Below are positions 1 to 17,351 of a stretch of DNA of 64,000 nucleotides, piece after piece; the stretch's first letter is position 1; each line of letters starts with the position of its first letter. The notes beneath the pieces were generated by a model. It saw nothing but the letters and a program-made list of their open reading frames with translations. It searched no databases and was not told where the DNA came from. The stretch is from Adiantum capillus-veneris (lineage: Eukaryota > Streptophyta > Polypodiopsida > Polypodiales > Pteridaceae), in contig CM043966.1 of assembly GCA_014529385.2 (NCBI GenBank), forward strand, positions 38,932,037-38,996,036, in the 5' to 3' direction. A program made the position numbers and the translations under genes.

Positions 1-1440
<1,440 letters not shown>

Positions 1441-1456
1441 TTATCTCTCTCTTGAA
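1441..1456 (-). other. Polypurine tract of chromovirus A1
   Basis: Read on the minus strand, a purine run (AAGAGAGAGATAA) lies directly inside the 3' LTR boundary, the expected position of the plus-strand primer in LTR retrotransposons. The same purine motif precedes the LTR at 59665 in the related element A2. Confidence 0.65.
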
Positions 1457-1794
1457 ATCATAGTCATCCTCGACTATGAGGTAGAGAAGATAAAGCTTAG
1501 TCATTATTCCGTTTGCTAGCGGGTAGAGGATCCTTATCTTACCCTCGACACCGTTCCAGAATGGATGACTAGTCCATTTGGTGCTTGAGAGCCTTAGCTG
1601 TCCCAAGCATGTCTGCACATTATCAATCTTCCATAGTAGAGTGGCAAGCTCTACTTCGTGTTCGGGAGACATCATCTCCACAAACATGATCCTAAGCATG
1701 CATACTTATTAAAATTTGAACACAATAAAGAAAAATAGATTCTTATAAGACGAAAACTTTGCTCATTTATATATATTTACATTCAATTGCTTAC

Positions 1795-4700
1795 TCTAGG
1801 GAATCATTGTAAGCATTGACAAGGTTTAGGTTATCCTGTAATTGTATGCCTTGCATCCATCTAGCATCTTGAAAAGGATGATTTTTTAAACTTGATAAGA
1901 TATTGTCGGATAGTCTTACCACCTTGTCATACCTTGTCTTCATGTCAGAGAATGGACTCGGGCTGTAGCACCTCTTCTTGGTCCTCGATCTCCAGTGGGT
2001 CTTCAATAATTGCTCCTTGAGGTGGCTCTCCTTTGTAAGGCTTTAGTAGGCTCACATCAAAAGCATTGTGTATGAGCCAATGGATAGAAAATTTGAGTTG
2101 ATAGGCCATCTCATTGATTGGCCTAAGAATCTGGAAGGGACCATAGTACCTTTTTGCTAACTTAGCATAGTAGTTTTGGTGTCCCGTAGGATTCTTGCTC
2201 GTTTTGTGCCTGAATCGAGCCTTGGGAAACTTAAGCAAGACCCAATCATTTTTTGTTTAAAGTCTAGGGATCTTTTGTGCTTATTAGCAGCAGACTTTTG
2301 CCTTTGCTGAGAGATGGATATAGCATCCTTAATCTTTTGGAAAGATTCTTGCAGGTCTCAGCTATATTCATCTACAGCGAAGATCTTCCCATGTACCTTG
2401 ACTAGCAAGGGACTTTTTGATCTTCCCTCTATCACCTCAAAAGGTGCTTTTCCCGTGTAAGTATGTACAGTGTTATTGTAAGCATACTTCACTAAGGGTA
2501 AGTACTTCTCCCATTGGGACTTTTGATCTACTTCTATGACATAAGCTTTTAGTAGATCAAGAATTGTTAGGTTAGCTATTTCACTTTGGCCATCCGTTTG
2601 GGGATGATAGGCCAAAGACAAGTTTAGCCTTGTACCTAAATTCTCAAAGAGACCCTTCCAAAAGTTATTGGTCATTCTAGGATCTCTATATGACACTATG
2701 GACATTGGCAAGCCATGATACTTGAAGATTTGTGATATAAAGAGGGTTGCCATTTGATGGGCCTAGTCTTTTTGACAGGTATGAAATGTGCTTGTTTGCT
2801 AAACTTGTCTACTATTGTCCATATTCCCATATTTCCATGGATAGACTTGGGAAATCCAAAAATAAAATCCATGGATATGCTCTCCCATGGTGAATTAGGG
2901 ATTGGCAACGGTTGAAGAAATCCAGGTGCTTTCCTCTATCAAACTTTGTCTTTTGGCATACCACACATTTAGAAACATACTCTTGTATGTTTGCTTTCAT
3001 GGCACGCCAATAGAAATACGTATCTATCCCTTTTAGGGTAGACTAAATCCCTCTATGCCCCGCATAAGGAGGAGCATGAGATTCATACATTACTTTCTCA
3101 CGTAGTGAGTTGGTAAAACATAGTCTATTTCCATAGAGAAGATAGCCATCTTTAGGGTAAATGGTTCTTCCTTCTTCCCTAGTGCAAGGGCTGAAATCAC
3201 ATCTCTAAAATTGGTATCGATAGTGTACACATCTATCATAGAAGATAGATCATTGTGAGTTGCTATGGATACTGCATTCACTCTCCATCGTCTTGAGAGT
3301 GCATCAGCTACTTGATTACACTTGCCAGCAATGTGAGCAATATGAAAATGAAATTGTGAAAGGAAATCTACCCACCTCATTTGTTTTTTGAAGAGTTTGG
3401 TATGTGTCATGAAGTACTTAAGGCTTTGGTGATCCATCCCTAGAATGAAAGGAGTCCCCAATAAATAGTGCTTCCACGAGTCTACAGCATGTAGAATTGC
3501 TAAGAGTTCCTTCTCATATATGCCTAGAGCTTGCTCAATAGGATCGAGCCTTCAACTTTCATAGGCTATGGTGTGTCATTCATGGAGCAAAACGGCTCCA
3601 AGGCAATCACCACAAGCGTCGCATTGGACCTCAAATGGCTTTAAGAGATCCGACAGTGTAAGTACAGGTTGAGAGATAAGCTTCTCTTTAAGATTTTTGA
3701 AAGCATTGTTCTCCTTAGTGGACCATATATACCTAATGTTTTTCTTTTTAGCTCATGTAATGATCCCGTGATTTGTGAGAACTTTTCTATTAAGCGTCTA
3801 TAGTATGCACACATACCTATAAAGCTTCTTAGTTCATGCAGATTATTTGGATTAGGCCATCCTTTTATTACCTCTAGCTTCGATGGATTCATTTGGATGC
3901 CATCTTGAGAGATAAAATGACCTAAATATTGAATCTCTTGTAAGAAGAATTCACTTTTCTTTCAATTAATATAAAGTTTATTCTCTCGTAAAACTTGAAA
4001 TATTACCTAGAGGTGTTGTTTGTGTTCGTCTAATGAATTAGAGTAGATGATTATATCATCAAACAACACCCCAGTAAAGGTTCGATGAGGCTTGAATAGC
4101 TTCTACATCAAGCGATTAAATGTGGCTGGTGCATTTGTCAAGCCAAAAGGCATGACAATGTACTCGTAAAGACCACGTAGTGCAAAATGTGGTCTTTACA
4201 ATGTCTTGATCAACTATCCTTATTTGATGGTAGCCACTTTTTAGGTCAATCCTACTGAAGTAGGTTGACCCTTGTAGCTTATCAAATAGGTCTTCTACCC
4301 GTGGAATGGGAAACCTATTCTTCATAGTGATTCTATGTAGTGCTCGATAGCCGACACACATACGGTATGTGTCGTCTTTCTTTTGCACTAATAACACTGG
4401 TGAACAAAATGGAGATGAGCTAGGCCTAACCATGCCTTTCTCAACTAACTCATGCACTTGCCGCATAATCTCCTCTTGTTGAGCTTGAGAAACTCTATAA
4501 GGAGGTTTATTAGGCGGTGAACTTCCTAGAAGAAGTTCGATTGCATGGTCATCATTCCCTCATTTAGGAGGTAGTTCACAAGGGATGTCATCAATAAAAA
4601 CATCTTGGAACCATTTGAGGAACTTGGATAACTCTAATTCCTTTTGATAATTCATATTTTCTTTTGCTAAAGCATTAGGTTTATTTTGAGAATCTTTAAG

Positions 4701-5224
4701 AAAAATCATGTACACAGAATTAGAGCTCTTTATTGACTTATTGAAAGCTTGCTTATGTACAAGGGGTATGGTACTACCCAACTCCTTAGCATCTGCGTAC
4801 ATATCTTTTTCCCTGAACCTAAAGTAGATTTGCCTTTCAAGGAATTTAACATAGGCAGCCATACAATCAAACCATGGTTCCCCTAGGATTACATCCTCAT
4901 GCTTGAGAGGAGAGATGCAAAAATCCTCCTTGTCCACATAGCTTTGGACATGGAGCCTCAATTTCCCAATTAAGGGAGTGACTGAGGATTCTTGCCCCTT
5001 GAAAGCACCATCGGCAGGTAGGACATCTCCCATCTCATAGGCTCGGATTCCTAGCTTGGTGGCCAACTCTGTGGATATGAAATTGTGAGTAGAACTAGGG
5101 TCAAAGAGAATAAAAGCATCATGTTCTCTTACCTTTCCCCAAGCATGGCATAGATGACATCCTTTGTGATGAGAATCCTCTTCTTGAATTTCAACCAATG
5201 TAGCTCTAGGAGGCTCATTATCTG
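1795..5224 (-). pseudogene. Ty3/gypsy chromovirus pol (protease, RT, RNase H, integrase, chromodomain), decayed
   Basis: This polyprotein remnant reads right to left. The aspartic protease lies at about 4560-5200 (FDPSSTHNFIS with the catalytic Asp). Reverse transcriptase follows at about 3900-4470 (RMCVGYRAL, FSRIDLKSGYHQI, and an FDD catalytic triplet near 4050). RNase H is at about 3090-3640 (FILGMDHQSLKYF). The integrase zinc-finger and core are at about 2350-3060 (CVVCQKTKFD, AYHPQTDGQSE). A C-terminal chromodomain-like segment is at about 1800-1990 (NHPFQDARWM). The domain order PR-RT-RH-INT plus a chromodomain defines a Ty3/gypsy chromovirus. Several stops and frameshifts break the frame, so it is not autonomous. 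It is closely similar to the pol of element A2 at 55986-59298. Confidence 0.9.
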
Positions 5225-6744
5225 TATTCTTGTGGGGACAAGCATGATAGGCATGCCCTTGCTCCTCGCACTTGAAACAACGGTTATCTTTTCGATAACA
5301 CTATAGCTCTTCAGGAGAGAGTTTTTTTTTGCCTTTATAAACTCCCTTCTCCTTAGCTTTGTTATTGTTGGTTGCCTTTGGGAGACTTTTGGACATTGTC
5401 CTTCCCCTTAGGCTCGTTACGGTCCTTGTTTTTTGTTCGTTTAAGATTTCTCTTAGCCCCTATTGGAAATTGATTCTTGAAGCCACCATGGTATGGTGTA
5501 TGACCACAGATATGGTGCGTGGCCTTTGGGAGTTAACATACTCCATAATATCCTCAGTTAAACGCAAACAAAATTGTTGTTTTTGCTCTCCAATATCCAT
5601 CTTTTTGAAAAGAGTGGCTTTGAGATGTAATTCCCAGAACTTATCTACATATTTGTGAACTTATCTACATATTTGTGAATGGATTTGTTGGGAGAGAGCT
5701 ATAAGCTTTTCCATTCGGTGAGTACTTTGTCTTTGGCATCGGTAGCCAAAAACTGCTTCATGATGGAAGCTCTTAAATCTTTCCATGTTCGTGGGGCTTC
5801 ACGTTTTCTCGTGGCCTAGATCACCATTGTCTGGCAAAATTTTGAAAATTCATAGCTACATGACGTAGCTTAGAGGACTCCGTGAATCCCTTATCTCCAA
5901 ACGCCGCATTGATGGATAAAGGCCAAGACTTTGTCCGTAGCACCAAAAGTGCCATCGTAGGTAAGGAAAGAAATGTTATTTCCTCCCTCTTTGAACATTT
6001 TGAGCTTGGACGACCTCTTCCAGGTGGCATAGGATTTCATATGGCCTCTTCTTTTAGGTGGTTCAAGAGATGCACCATCACTTTCTTTAGAAGAGGAAGA
6101 GTATGAGGAGGATGGAGAAGAGGGTGACCCTTTTCTCGACTTTTTCTTCCCTTGTTCCTCCTTGTTTGCACCATCACTTTCTTCAGAAGAGGAAGAGGAT
6201 GAGGAAGATGGAGAAGAGGGTGACCTCTTTCTCGCCTTTTGCTCTCTCTCCCTCTTTGAATCATGGTGTAGAGAAGTATGTGATGGTCTTCTCCATTTAG
6301 GGGGTTTTGGAGAGCGTTTTGCCCGCCGTCTTCGTGGAGCCATTTCCACTGAGGTGGCAGGAGACTTACTTCTTTCTCGTTCTTTCGATGGGGCTCTACA
6401 ATTGAAACTTGGGTTCTCCTTTGAGAGGGAGATGCATCATCAAGTAGTAAATTCTTGAGCCCTTCGTATGGATCCTCCTCTTCTTCCCATATCGGAGAGA
6501 GTCCTCTTTTGGAAGTCTCACCAGGATCTTTCCTAGGTACTCTCTCTTCTTGGTGGGGAGTTTGGAGAATACCATGGGTGCGCAATTGTTGTAGCACTTC
6601 ACCTTGGAGGGATGGGTTTCCCAGGTCTTGTTGAAACCTAGAAACAAGATAGTTTACAAGCATAGGGGCATCATTAGTTTCTCTTTCATTAGCAAAATCA
6701 AAGCTATCAACATTTATTTCAATCTCTTTTCCCTTGTCATCCAT
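5225..6744 (-). pseudogene. Chromovirus A1 gag, frameshifted
   Basis: The gag begins with ATG at 6744 (MDDKGKEIEINVDSF) about 400 bp inside the 5' LTR. It passes through an acidic N-terminus, an Arg/Ser-rich low-complexity segment with several serine runs at about 6080-6350, and the capsid-like motif FLTYDGTFGATDKVLAFI at about 5910. It ends in a CCHC zinc knuckle (CFKCEEQGHAYHACP) at about 5230-5295. At least two frameshifts separate these blocks. Two related gags occur at 49502 and 61446. Gag packages the element RNA. The RS-rich stretch is a constant feature of this family in the window. Confidence 0.85.
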
Positions 6745-7140
6745 ACTAATAAATTTTAGGTGTAAATTTTACTTGTACCTTGGCACTTCAAGCCCTAGTT
6801 GCTACTCCTCTTTACCTTCAAAGATAAGCACTCAAGCATTTATACCCGTGGCTCAAATATTATTAATTGCAAAGAATAGAAGAGAGGGTTCAACAAAGCC
6901 AAGACAGCACAGGTTCCTGTCAAGCTTCTAATAGCTCAATAATGGTTAATCCATAGGCAAGCCCTATAGGACTCCATTATTAAGACCATAGCTCTCGACC
7001 GTGTCCTCGTTAACTACATAAAGCAGGTGTGCTTCAAGGATGAAAATCCCTATTCTACTTACTCTTTGCAATTAATAACACTAGCCATTTGTAGCAAGCT
7101 TGCACACCTCTCTTCTTTGAGCAAGAAGAGGGAAACCAAT

Positions 7141-7153
7141 AGCTCTGATACCA
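7141..7153 (-). other. Primer-binding site (initiator tRNA-Met)
   Basis: On the minus strand the sequence TGGTATCAGAGCT lies one base inside the 5' LTR. It is complementary to the 3' end of plant initiator tRNA-Met, the usual primer of plant gypsy and copia elements. It fixes the orientation of element A1 as minus. Confidence 0.9.
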
Positions 7154-7154
7154 A

Positions 7155-8881
<1,727 letters not shown>

Positions 8882-9900
8882 GTGATGGATTCAATGGATG
8901 TGCTAGGGCATCTGGATTAAGTGGACTCTATTGCTTAAGAAGAATAGGATGGAGAGCATATGAGGGTGAAGAGAGGACACCAGGAAGGGGAGGGAAGAGG
9001 AGGTGAGACAAAGAGGGGTGGAAAAGGAGGGAAACAAAGATCGTGAGAAGATTCAAAAAACCTTTTGGATCGATGAAAGAGACCGTTTTGAGGTAAAAGG
9101 AACATGTACTTGAAAGTTGCCTCAAATTGTGGCTCAAAGAAAATTCATTTTAGAAAATCAAATGCAATTTCCAAAAAGAAGAGTCAATAGCGAAAGCCCT
9201 CCCCTCATTGGCTTAGAGCACTCTCTCTCTCTAAACGTTAAAAGACAAAAAAGAGACCTCCCCTAATGTTATCGCCATCCTATTTTTTTTACTCTATTAG
9301 CTTCTTTGAAAAATTCAATTTCAAATTTTATATGTTTATACCTGCACAAATATCAGCGTCAGTATCGATGCAGATACTAACACTCATACCAATTCATATA
9401 CTGATGCTACTACTGGTGGCCTACTCTACAAACTGACACACAAGGGTCCAAATTAATTATATGGAGCACTTCTTGCCCCTCACTTCCACTCACAAGCCTC
9501 TCTCTGGCTGAATCTAGTAGCGGCAATTGCCCCATGACTAGAATGTCACGGCCACTATGGTCACCACCACGTGTGTCATGCCAATCTCCTCTGTCAAATC
9601 TATATTACTATAATCTCTGTCTAGCTTACCTTTGTCTTTGTCTTCCTGTGAGTTTCTAATTTTGTCTTTGACTTCAAACTCCCAAGCCAAAAAAAATATC
9701 AAGTCACATTTATAACAATTGTGGTCGGACCATGTGCATATAGAGGCAACTAACTGAGTACTGGTACTTTCATCCTTGTCAAGTTTGCCTTTGCCTTTTG
9801 TACTCAAGCAAATTTGTCCATTTGCTTTTGGCTTCACAATCTCAAGCCAAACAATTGTCCGGTTTCCTTGAGAACTTTTGTTCAGCATAGGCTGCTAACT
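8882..9900. other. No gene seen
   Basis: This is unique-looking or strongly decayed DNA right of element A1. The short open frames lack recognisable motifs, and I see no repeat boundary apart from the LTR end at 8881. Confidence 0.5.
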
Positions 9901-10607
9901 AGATGGTTGATCTGCTATCCATAGCCATTTGTTGGTTTTGGTCGATGTTGGGGGCACTCAAGCAAGGGGGGCCATGTTGAAGTTACAAGATATGGATACT
10001 TGTGCTCCTTCTTGCACTCCAAGGGCCGCAAAATTCCACCAAGCCGCACCAAAAAAATCGTTCGAGGCCCTAGTCGCCTTTTCAAGGCCGCTCCAAAATC
10101 CCTCCTTGCAATCCTAGTCAACTTTTTCCTTTCCTTCTGACTTAAGGTGCCCACATTTTTACCTTGAAAATTTGCCATATCTTCGCAAAATATCCCAAGT
10201 GATTGCTTTACCAAGAGACCCTCCAGCTGTTGCATTTCAAAATGCAAAGGGGGAAGTGTGTCAAAGTTGTCTTGCTACAGAGTTTTAAAATGTTAGGTGG
10301 GAAGGGGGTTCACCGCTCATGCCAAGAGGGAGGGGGGTCATTGCAGTTGTCGCCAAGAGGCTGTCGTTGAACCCTGTGTTTTAAAACACACGCATTGTGG
10401 CTGTCTCCGGTGCCGCTGTCTTTTCCCGCCGTCGTCGGCATTTCAACACGCTTGGAGAGTGGGAAGATGGTCGCCTTGGGCTGCCAATGGGCAACGTCTT
10501 AAAACGTAGCCCGTAGTGGGGATTGGTGAAGGATCCTCCAATTAGGTAGCATTTTGCAACGCCACTGCATAGGGGAAATAGTAGCATCACCGACTACAAG
10601 CCTGAGA

Positions 10608-10665
10608 TTCTCCATGGTTCTCTTCAAGGTTCTCCATGATTCTCCATGGTTCTCTTCAAGGTGTT
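10608..10665. repeat. Short tandem repeat around 'ttctccatgrttctc'
   Basis: The words ATTCTCCATGGTTCTCTTCAAGG recur two to three times with small changes. The run appears to be local slippage inside a decayed transposon internal region. Confidence 0.5.
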
Positions 10666-10692
10666 GCCTTGCTCCACCAAGGTGAGGAAGCA

Positions 10693-10900
10693 CACATCTC
10701 TGATACCATGTCAAAGTCGATGATGCAAAAGCATAGAGACCAAGGGGAGAAAGCACAGGTCTCTTGAACTAGTCAACATTGGCATAACTGATGTGAATAC
10801 AATGGGGGCTAAGTGTTGCTTATATAGCAACCTCAATAAATCACCCTACCTAGACTTTGACAAATAAGTAAAATAAATACCTAAAATCCAAACTAAATAA
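10693..10900 (-). repeat. Possible LTR edge with tRNA-Met primer site
   Basis: On the minus strand TGGTATCAGAGATGTG ends next to a TG...-type boundary at 10709 (plus: tgtcaaagtc), the arrangement of a PBS abutting an LTR. The flanking 200 bp contain GCTTATATAGC, a TATA-like motif typical of LTR promoters. The far LTR end and a partner LTR were not found, so this is a remnant at best. Confidence 0.35.
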
Positions 10901-11089
10901 TGAGGTCACATTGGGCAGTTCACTAGAGATGCCAAAACTTCAACCCCTCGGTACCCCATTTTTTGTGCCAACTAGAAGAGCCTCTGGGGTTGCAGTGAAT
11001 GAGGTGTGCATATGGTGGGATCTTAAAAAGCCCCAACCTAAGAACTTACTAGTGAATGTGGGGGCCGGGCTGAAAGTTATTTTGTTGAA

Positions 11090-14000
11090 TTTTGGCATCT
11101 TTTTTTGCTGTGTGCTTCAATTGCAACAAATTTGGACACTTTACAAAGGCTTGTCCCTTAGCCTTGACAGTGATCGCAGCTCCCAATGAAGGGGAAAAAG
11201 GTGAAACCTCAAACTCTCAGGTATTGGCTAGCACAGATGCTACACCACAGATGGAGGTTGAAGTTGTAGGGAAAGAGCAACAAGCTAAGGAGGTTTCAGC
11301 TACAAAGGAGAACATTGTGAAGCCCTCCCAAGAAATGGAAAGGACAGTCAGAGATATCAATTTTTGTCCATAGCTAAGCCAAAATCATCAACTCCAATGA
11401 TACAAAAGATTGTATTGGTACCCTCATTGAGCAAGAAAGAAGATGGGTGGCAGCAAGTTTCAAGCATCTCATGTAAGCGATTCCAATCTCAAACCTGAGT
11501 GGTTGGGGTACTGAGAGGGGCCCTGTTGGACCCTTTCAAATATCCAATCCTTTATGACAACTTGTTCAAAGTGTTGTAGGATGCCATTCCACAAAATCTT
11601 ATGACAACAAATTTGTCAAGCTCATAGATCCGGAATATCCTCATTGAGGAGGATCACTAGAAAGAGAACACTGAAGAACAATTCCTCAAAGCAGAGGAGT
11701 ACATACCTTATCTCAATGATGGAAGATTGTGTCATTCAATCTTGAAATTTGAAAGGGTTGAAAAGTCGGAAGAAGGGAACCCTCTTCTGGGAAAAAGTTA
11801 AGAGGGCTTAGGAAGTCAACTGTTGGCCTATCCATGAGAAAAACCTGGATGCTCACAGTAAAAGAAATCAAGCTCTGGGGAAGAAGTTGGTGTTCTACAG
11901 GAAGGGAATGGATGGGTATAGTGTCATCCTTTCTATTGTGGATAGAGACCTAGAGCCAGAAGCGATCATGAATCACTCTTCTAGGAGAGTGTTAGGAGTG
12001 AGTCAAATGGGCAAGTCAACCACTCACTATTATTAACATTTATAGCCCCTGTAATGCTAAGGATAGAACCAAGTCATGGATGCACCTTAGAGATAGCCAG
12101 ATTGAAGAGGAGTGGATCCTGCTTGGTCGAGAAGATGAAGGGCAAAACAGGCTTCTTGAGTCTACTAGCTAGCTTGGAAAAATCTAAATGGCTAAGCCTC
12201 TTTGGAGTGGGCTTTGATGGACTTATGGGAGGTGGGCCCATGGAATAGAACACCAAGTTTCACGTATGTCACCCTATGATATGCCAAATAGCCTCCCTAT
12301 CATATCACTTGCCACTTTCCATCAAACTCAACAAATCCAAAGGGGAGGGTGATTTTCCCAAAGGAACTAGGAAGCTTCTGATTGCAGGGGAACATCTATT
12401 CAAAGATGCTCTATTCCAAAGCTTAACCAAAAAATCTATGCATAAGCTTAATAAAGATGTTAGTCACAAATACCCTAAATGTTGAGATCTCTTTACCAAG
12501 ACCATGCAAAAAGAAATCAAGAGCATGGGACCCAGAATGAAGAAGGATTGGGATGAGAATATGAAGCATCTTGAGGATGGAGTGACTCTGTTGTCCCCAA
12601 AAAAATGGTGGGGTCGGCTTTCAAAGATGAGCATGAAAGATGGCTAGAGGCTAAGGCTGACCTTGCTAACCATAAAGTCGAGGAGGTCAAGAGGCTAGAG
12701 TGCTATCTAGAGAGACCTTCCTTCAACCTAAGGCCTCCAATCAAACACACTCCTTTCGAATCAAGAGGAGTAGAGGTTGTTTCCAGTCACTTGTAGATGG
12801 GGATGGGAATGCCACACAGGACCAAGATAAAATGGCCATAATGATGCTTGAGCATCTGAGCCAAGTTATAGGCCATCCTGAGGCTCACTCTCAGGAGGTG
12901 GAAAAAGCCCGAGCCTCTCTGCTCACTAGTGTCAGTAAGACAATCTCTCAACCTCCTTGATAAGTCCTTCACAGAAGACAAATTCTTGCTAGCATTACAA
13001 GCTCTAGGCAAGGAGAAGTCTCCTTGGTGGGACGGACTAACCACGTAGCTCTTTAGAGAATTTTGGGATGATCTTAAGGTTCCTGTCACACGAGTATGGC
13101 TAACCAAGCCTTTCTAGAAGGTACTTTGGATTATAGCATTAAGAGAGGGCTCCAAAAGCCTATCCCAAAGGTATTATGTTGCTCTCAACTCAAGCACTCG
13201 TGTCCCATCACATGAGGGCCTATGGTTTATAAAATCATTGTCAAGGCTATTGCCCTTAGGATTTCCCCTTTGCTTGCTAAAGCCATCTCCCCCCATCAGC
13301 ATGGATTCATAAAAGGCAGGTATAATTACAATAATATCCTGGCATCAATGGTTGCAATTGAGTATGATTCCCTCACTAAGAAAGAGTGATTTTTACTACA
13401 GTTGGACTTGGACAAGGCCTATGATAGGATTATGTGGTCATTCATAGAAGATGTCATGAAATCGCTTGGCTTTGAGTCTCGGATATGTCGACTAGTCCAT
13501 TCTCTGGGAGATGGTAGCCACTCTGAGATTTTGTCCAATGATGGTATTGTGGGCTCTTTTGAAGTCAAAAGACCAGTTAAACAAAAGGTTTTTATGGAAA
13601 AATAACACCAAAGACTCGACTCCTTGGCAATGGGAAAAATGGGGCGTAGTTGCTAGACCAGTAGAGCAAGGTGGGGTAGGGATCCTCAACCATGTCCTTC
13701 ATGCGGAGGCCCTTTGTGCCAATTTTGTGGTCTCAATTGCGAAACAAGACCACACTTGGGCTATTATGATCTATGATATGATGGACCGGGAAAATCTCTA
13801 CTCTGAACAGGGAGTGGAAAGGGGTTGAAGTTCACGACATATTGTGTGCCCCTCAGTGGACTAGCTTGAAGATGAGTGGCACAATGGGAGAGCTCGTGCG
13901 CAAGCGTAACAGGGCAACAAAGGTTTTGGAGTGGGGGGCAATTACCAGGTACTTCCAAAACTCTATATCATTTTGGTCCCCTTGGCTCTCTCAGGAAGTT

Positions 14001-14990
14001 GGGTTACTTTTGAACCCTTACTAGAGGGATATTTCCAGAAAGGTGAATAACAAAGGACTTCAACATCTTACCCACTTGTGGGACGACATCAGCCTAAACT
14101 GGAGAGAGGTAGACCTAGTGGCTACCCAGTTTCACCTTAAGGCACTAAGAGGTTGTTGATTAACAAAGTTTCGGATGGCTTGTGCAGTCTATTAATGCCC
14201 CTTAGTGCTCCTAACTTTGAGCGGAAAGCATGGAAATGGTCACAGAGTATTCACTTTCTCAAACCACACACCAAGGGCACTTACTTAGGCCATGAGCAAG
14301 GCAAACTAGTCCAACCCCCTGAACAAATAGTGGGGCAAGCAATGGCCAGAGGTTCGATGGCTAGCATCTACTAAGAACATATGGAACCCTCAGTTTCCCT
14401 TGATATTTCTATGGAAGGTGTTATGGGGGGCCTTGCCAACAAGTGACAAGGTCTTAGCTCAAGGTATCGTCTCTGCTGTGATAGGTGTTCTGTAGAACTA
14501 CTAGGGAGGACCTACGACACTTATTCTTGGAATTTCTAGGAGTTAAAGGCCTGGCAAGTAAGGTGTGCAAAATGATCCAAAGGACTTGGAGGATTGGGTT
14601 CTCCAAGAATGATATGCTCCTAAGTTGGAGGGAAGGGGATAAAAAGTTGATCAATTTTGATATGTACTCAGGTGGTTAGATTCAACTTCTTCCACCATGT
14701 TTGGAAGGCTAGGAATGGCTGAGTGTTTGTCTAAGATTTCTCGGGAGCTAGCTACGCAGAGATTAGCCAAAATAGTAATTGAAATTATTCATGGGATTGG
14801 AAAAAGCAGAACCTTTGACGAATGGAAGTGGGTAACTCTTACCGTCAGATCCATGAAAATTTGATGGTGGTCGGGTTTTAGTTTTCACTGGAATATATGT
14901 GGCCATGGCTCGGATTGAGCATGGTGCTGATGTAATCATTTTTCATATTAATATAACCACTCCACATATTGTGTGATTTGCACCAAAAAA
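11090..14990 (+). pseudogene. Dead non-LTR retrotransposon (L1-like LINE)
   Basis: Plus-strand fragments in LINE order are present. An ORF1-type CCHC knuckle (CFNCNKFGHFTKACP) lies near 11110. An endonuclease-like stretch near 12030 reads INIYSPCNAKDR. RT finger motifs lie near 12990-13030 (ALGKEKSPWWDGL) and 13310 (HGFIKGRYNYNNIL). The RT core block at 13400 reads LDLDKAYDRIMW. Post-RT motifs such as WKNNTKDSTPW lie near 13590, and the RT zinc-binding-like region is near 14390. Many stops interrupt it. The stretch between about 13560 and 13590 jumps from early RT to post-RT sequence, so the part carrying the catalytic FADD motif is deleted. A short A-run near 14985 could mark the 3' end. Confidence 0.75.
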
Positions 14991-14999
14991 AAGTACAAA

Positions 15000-17351
<2,352 letters not shown>

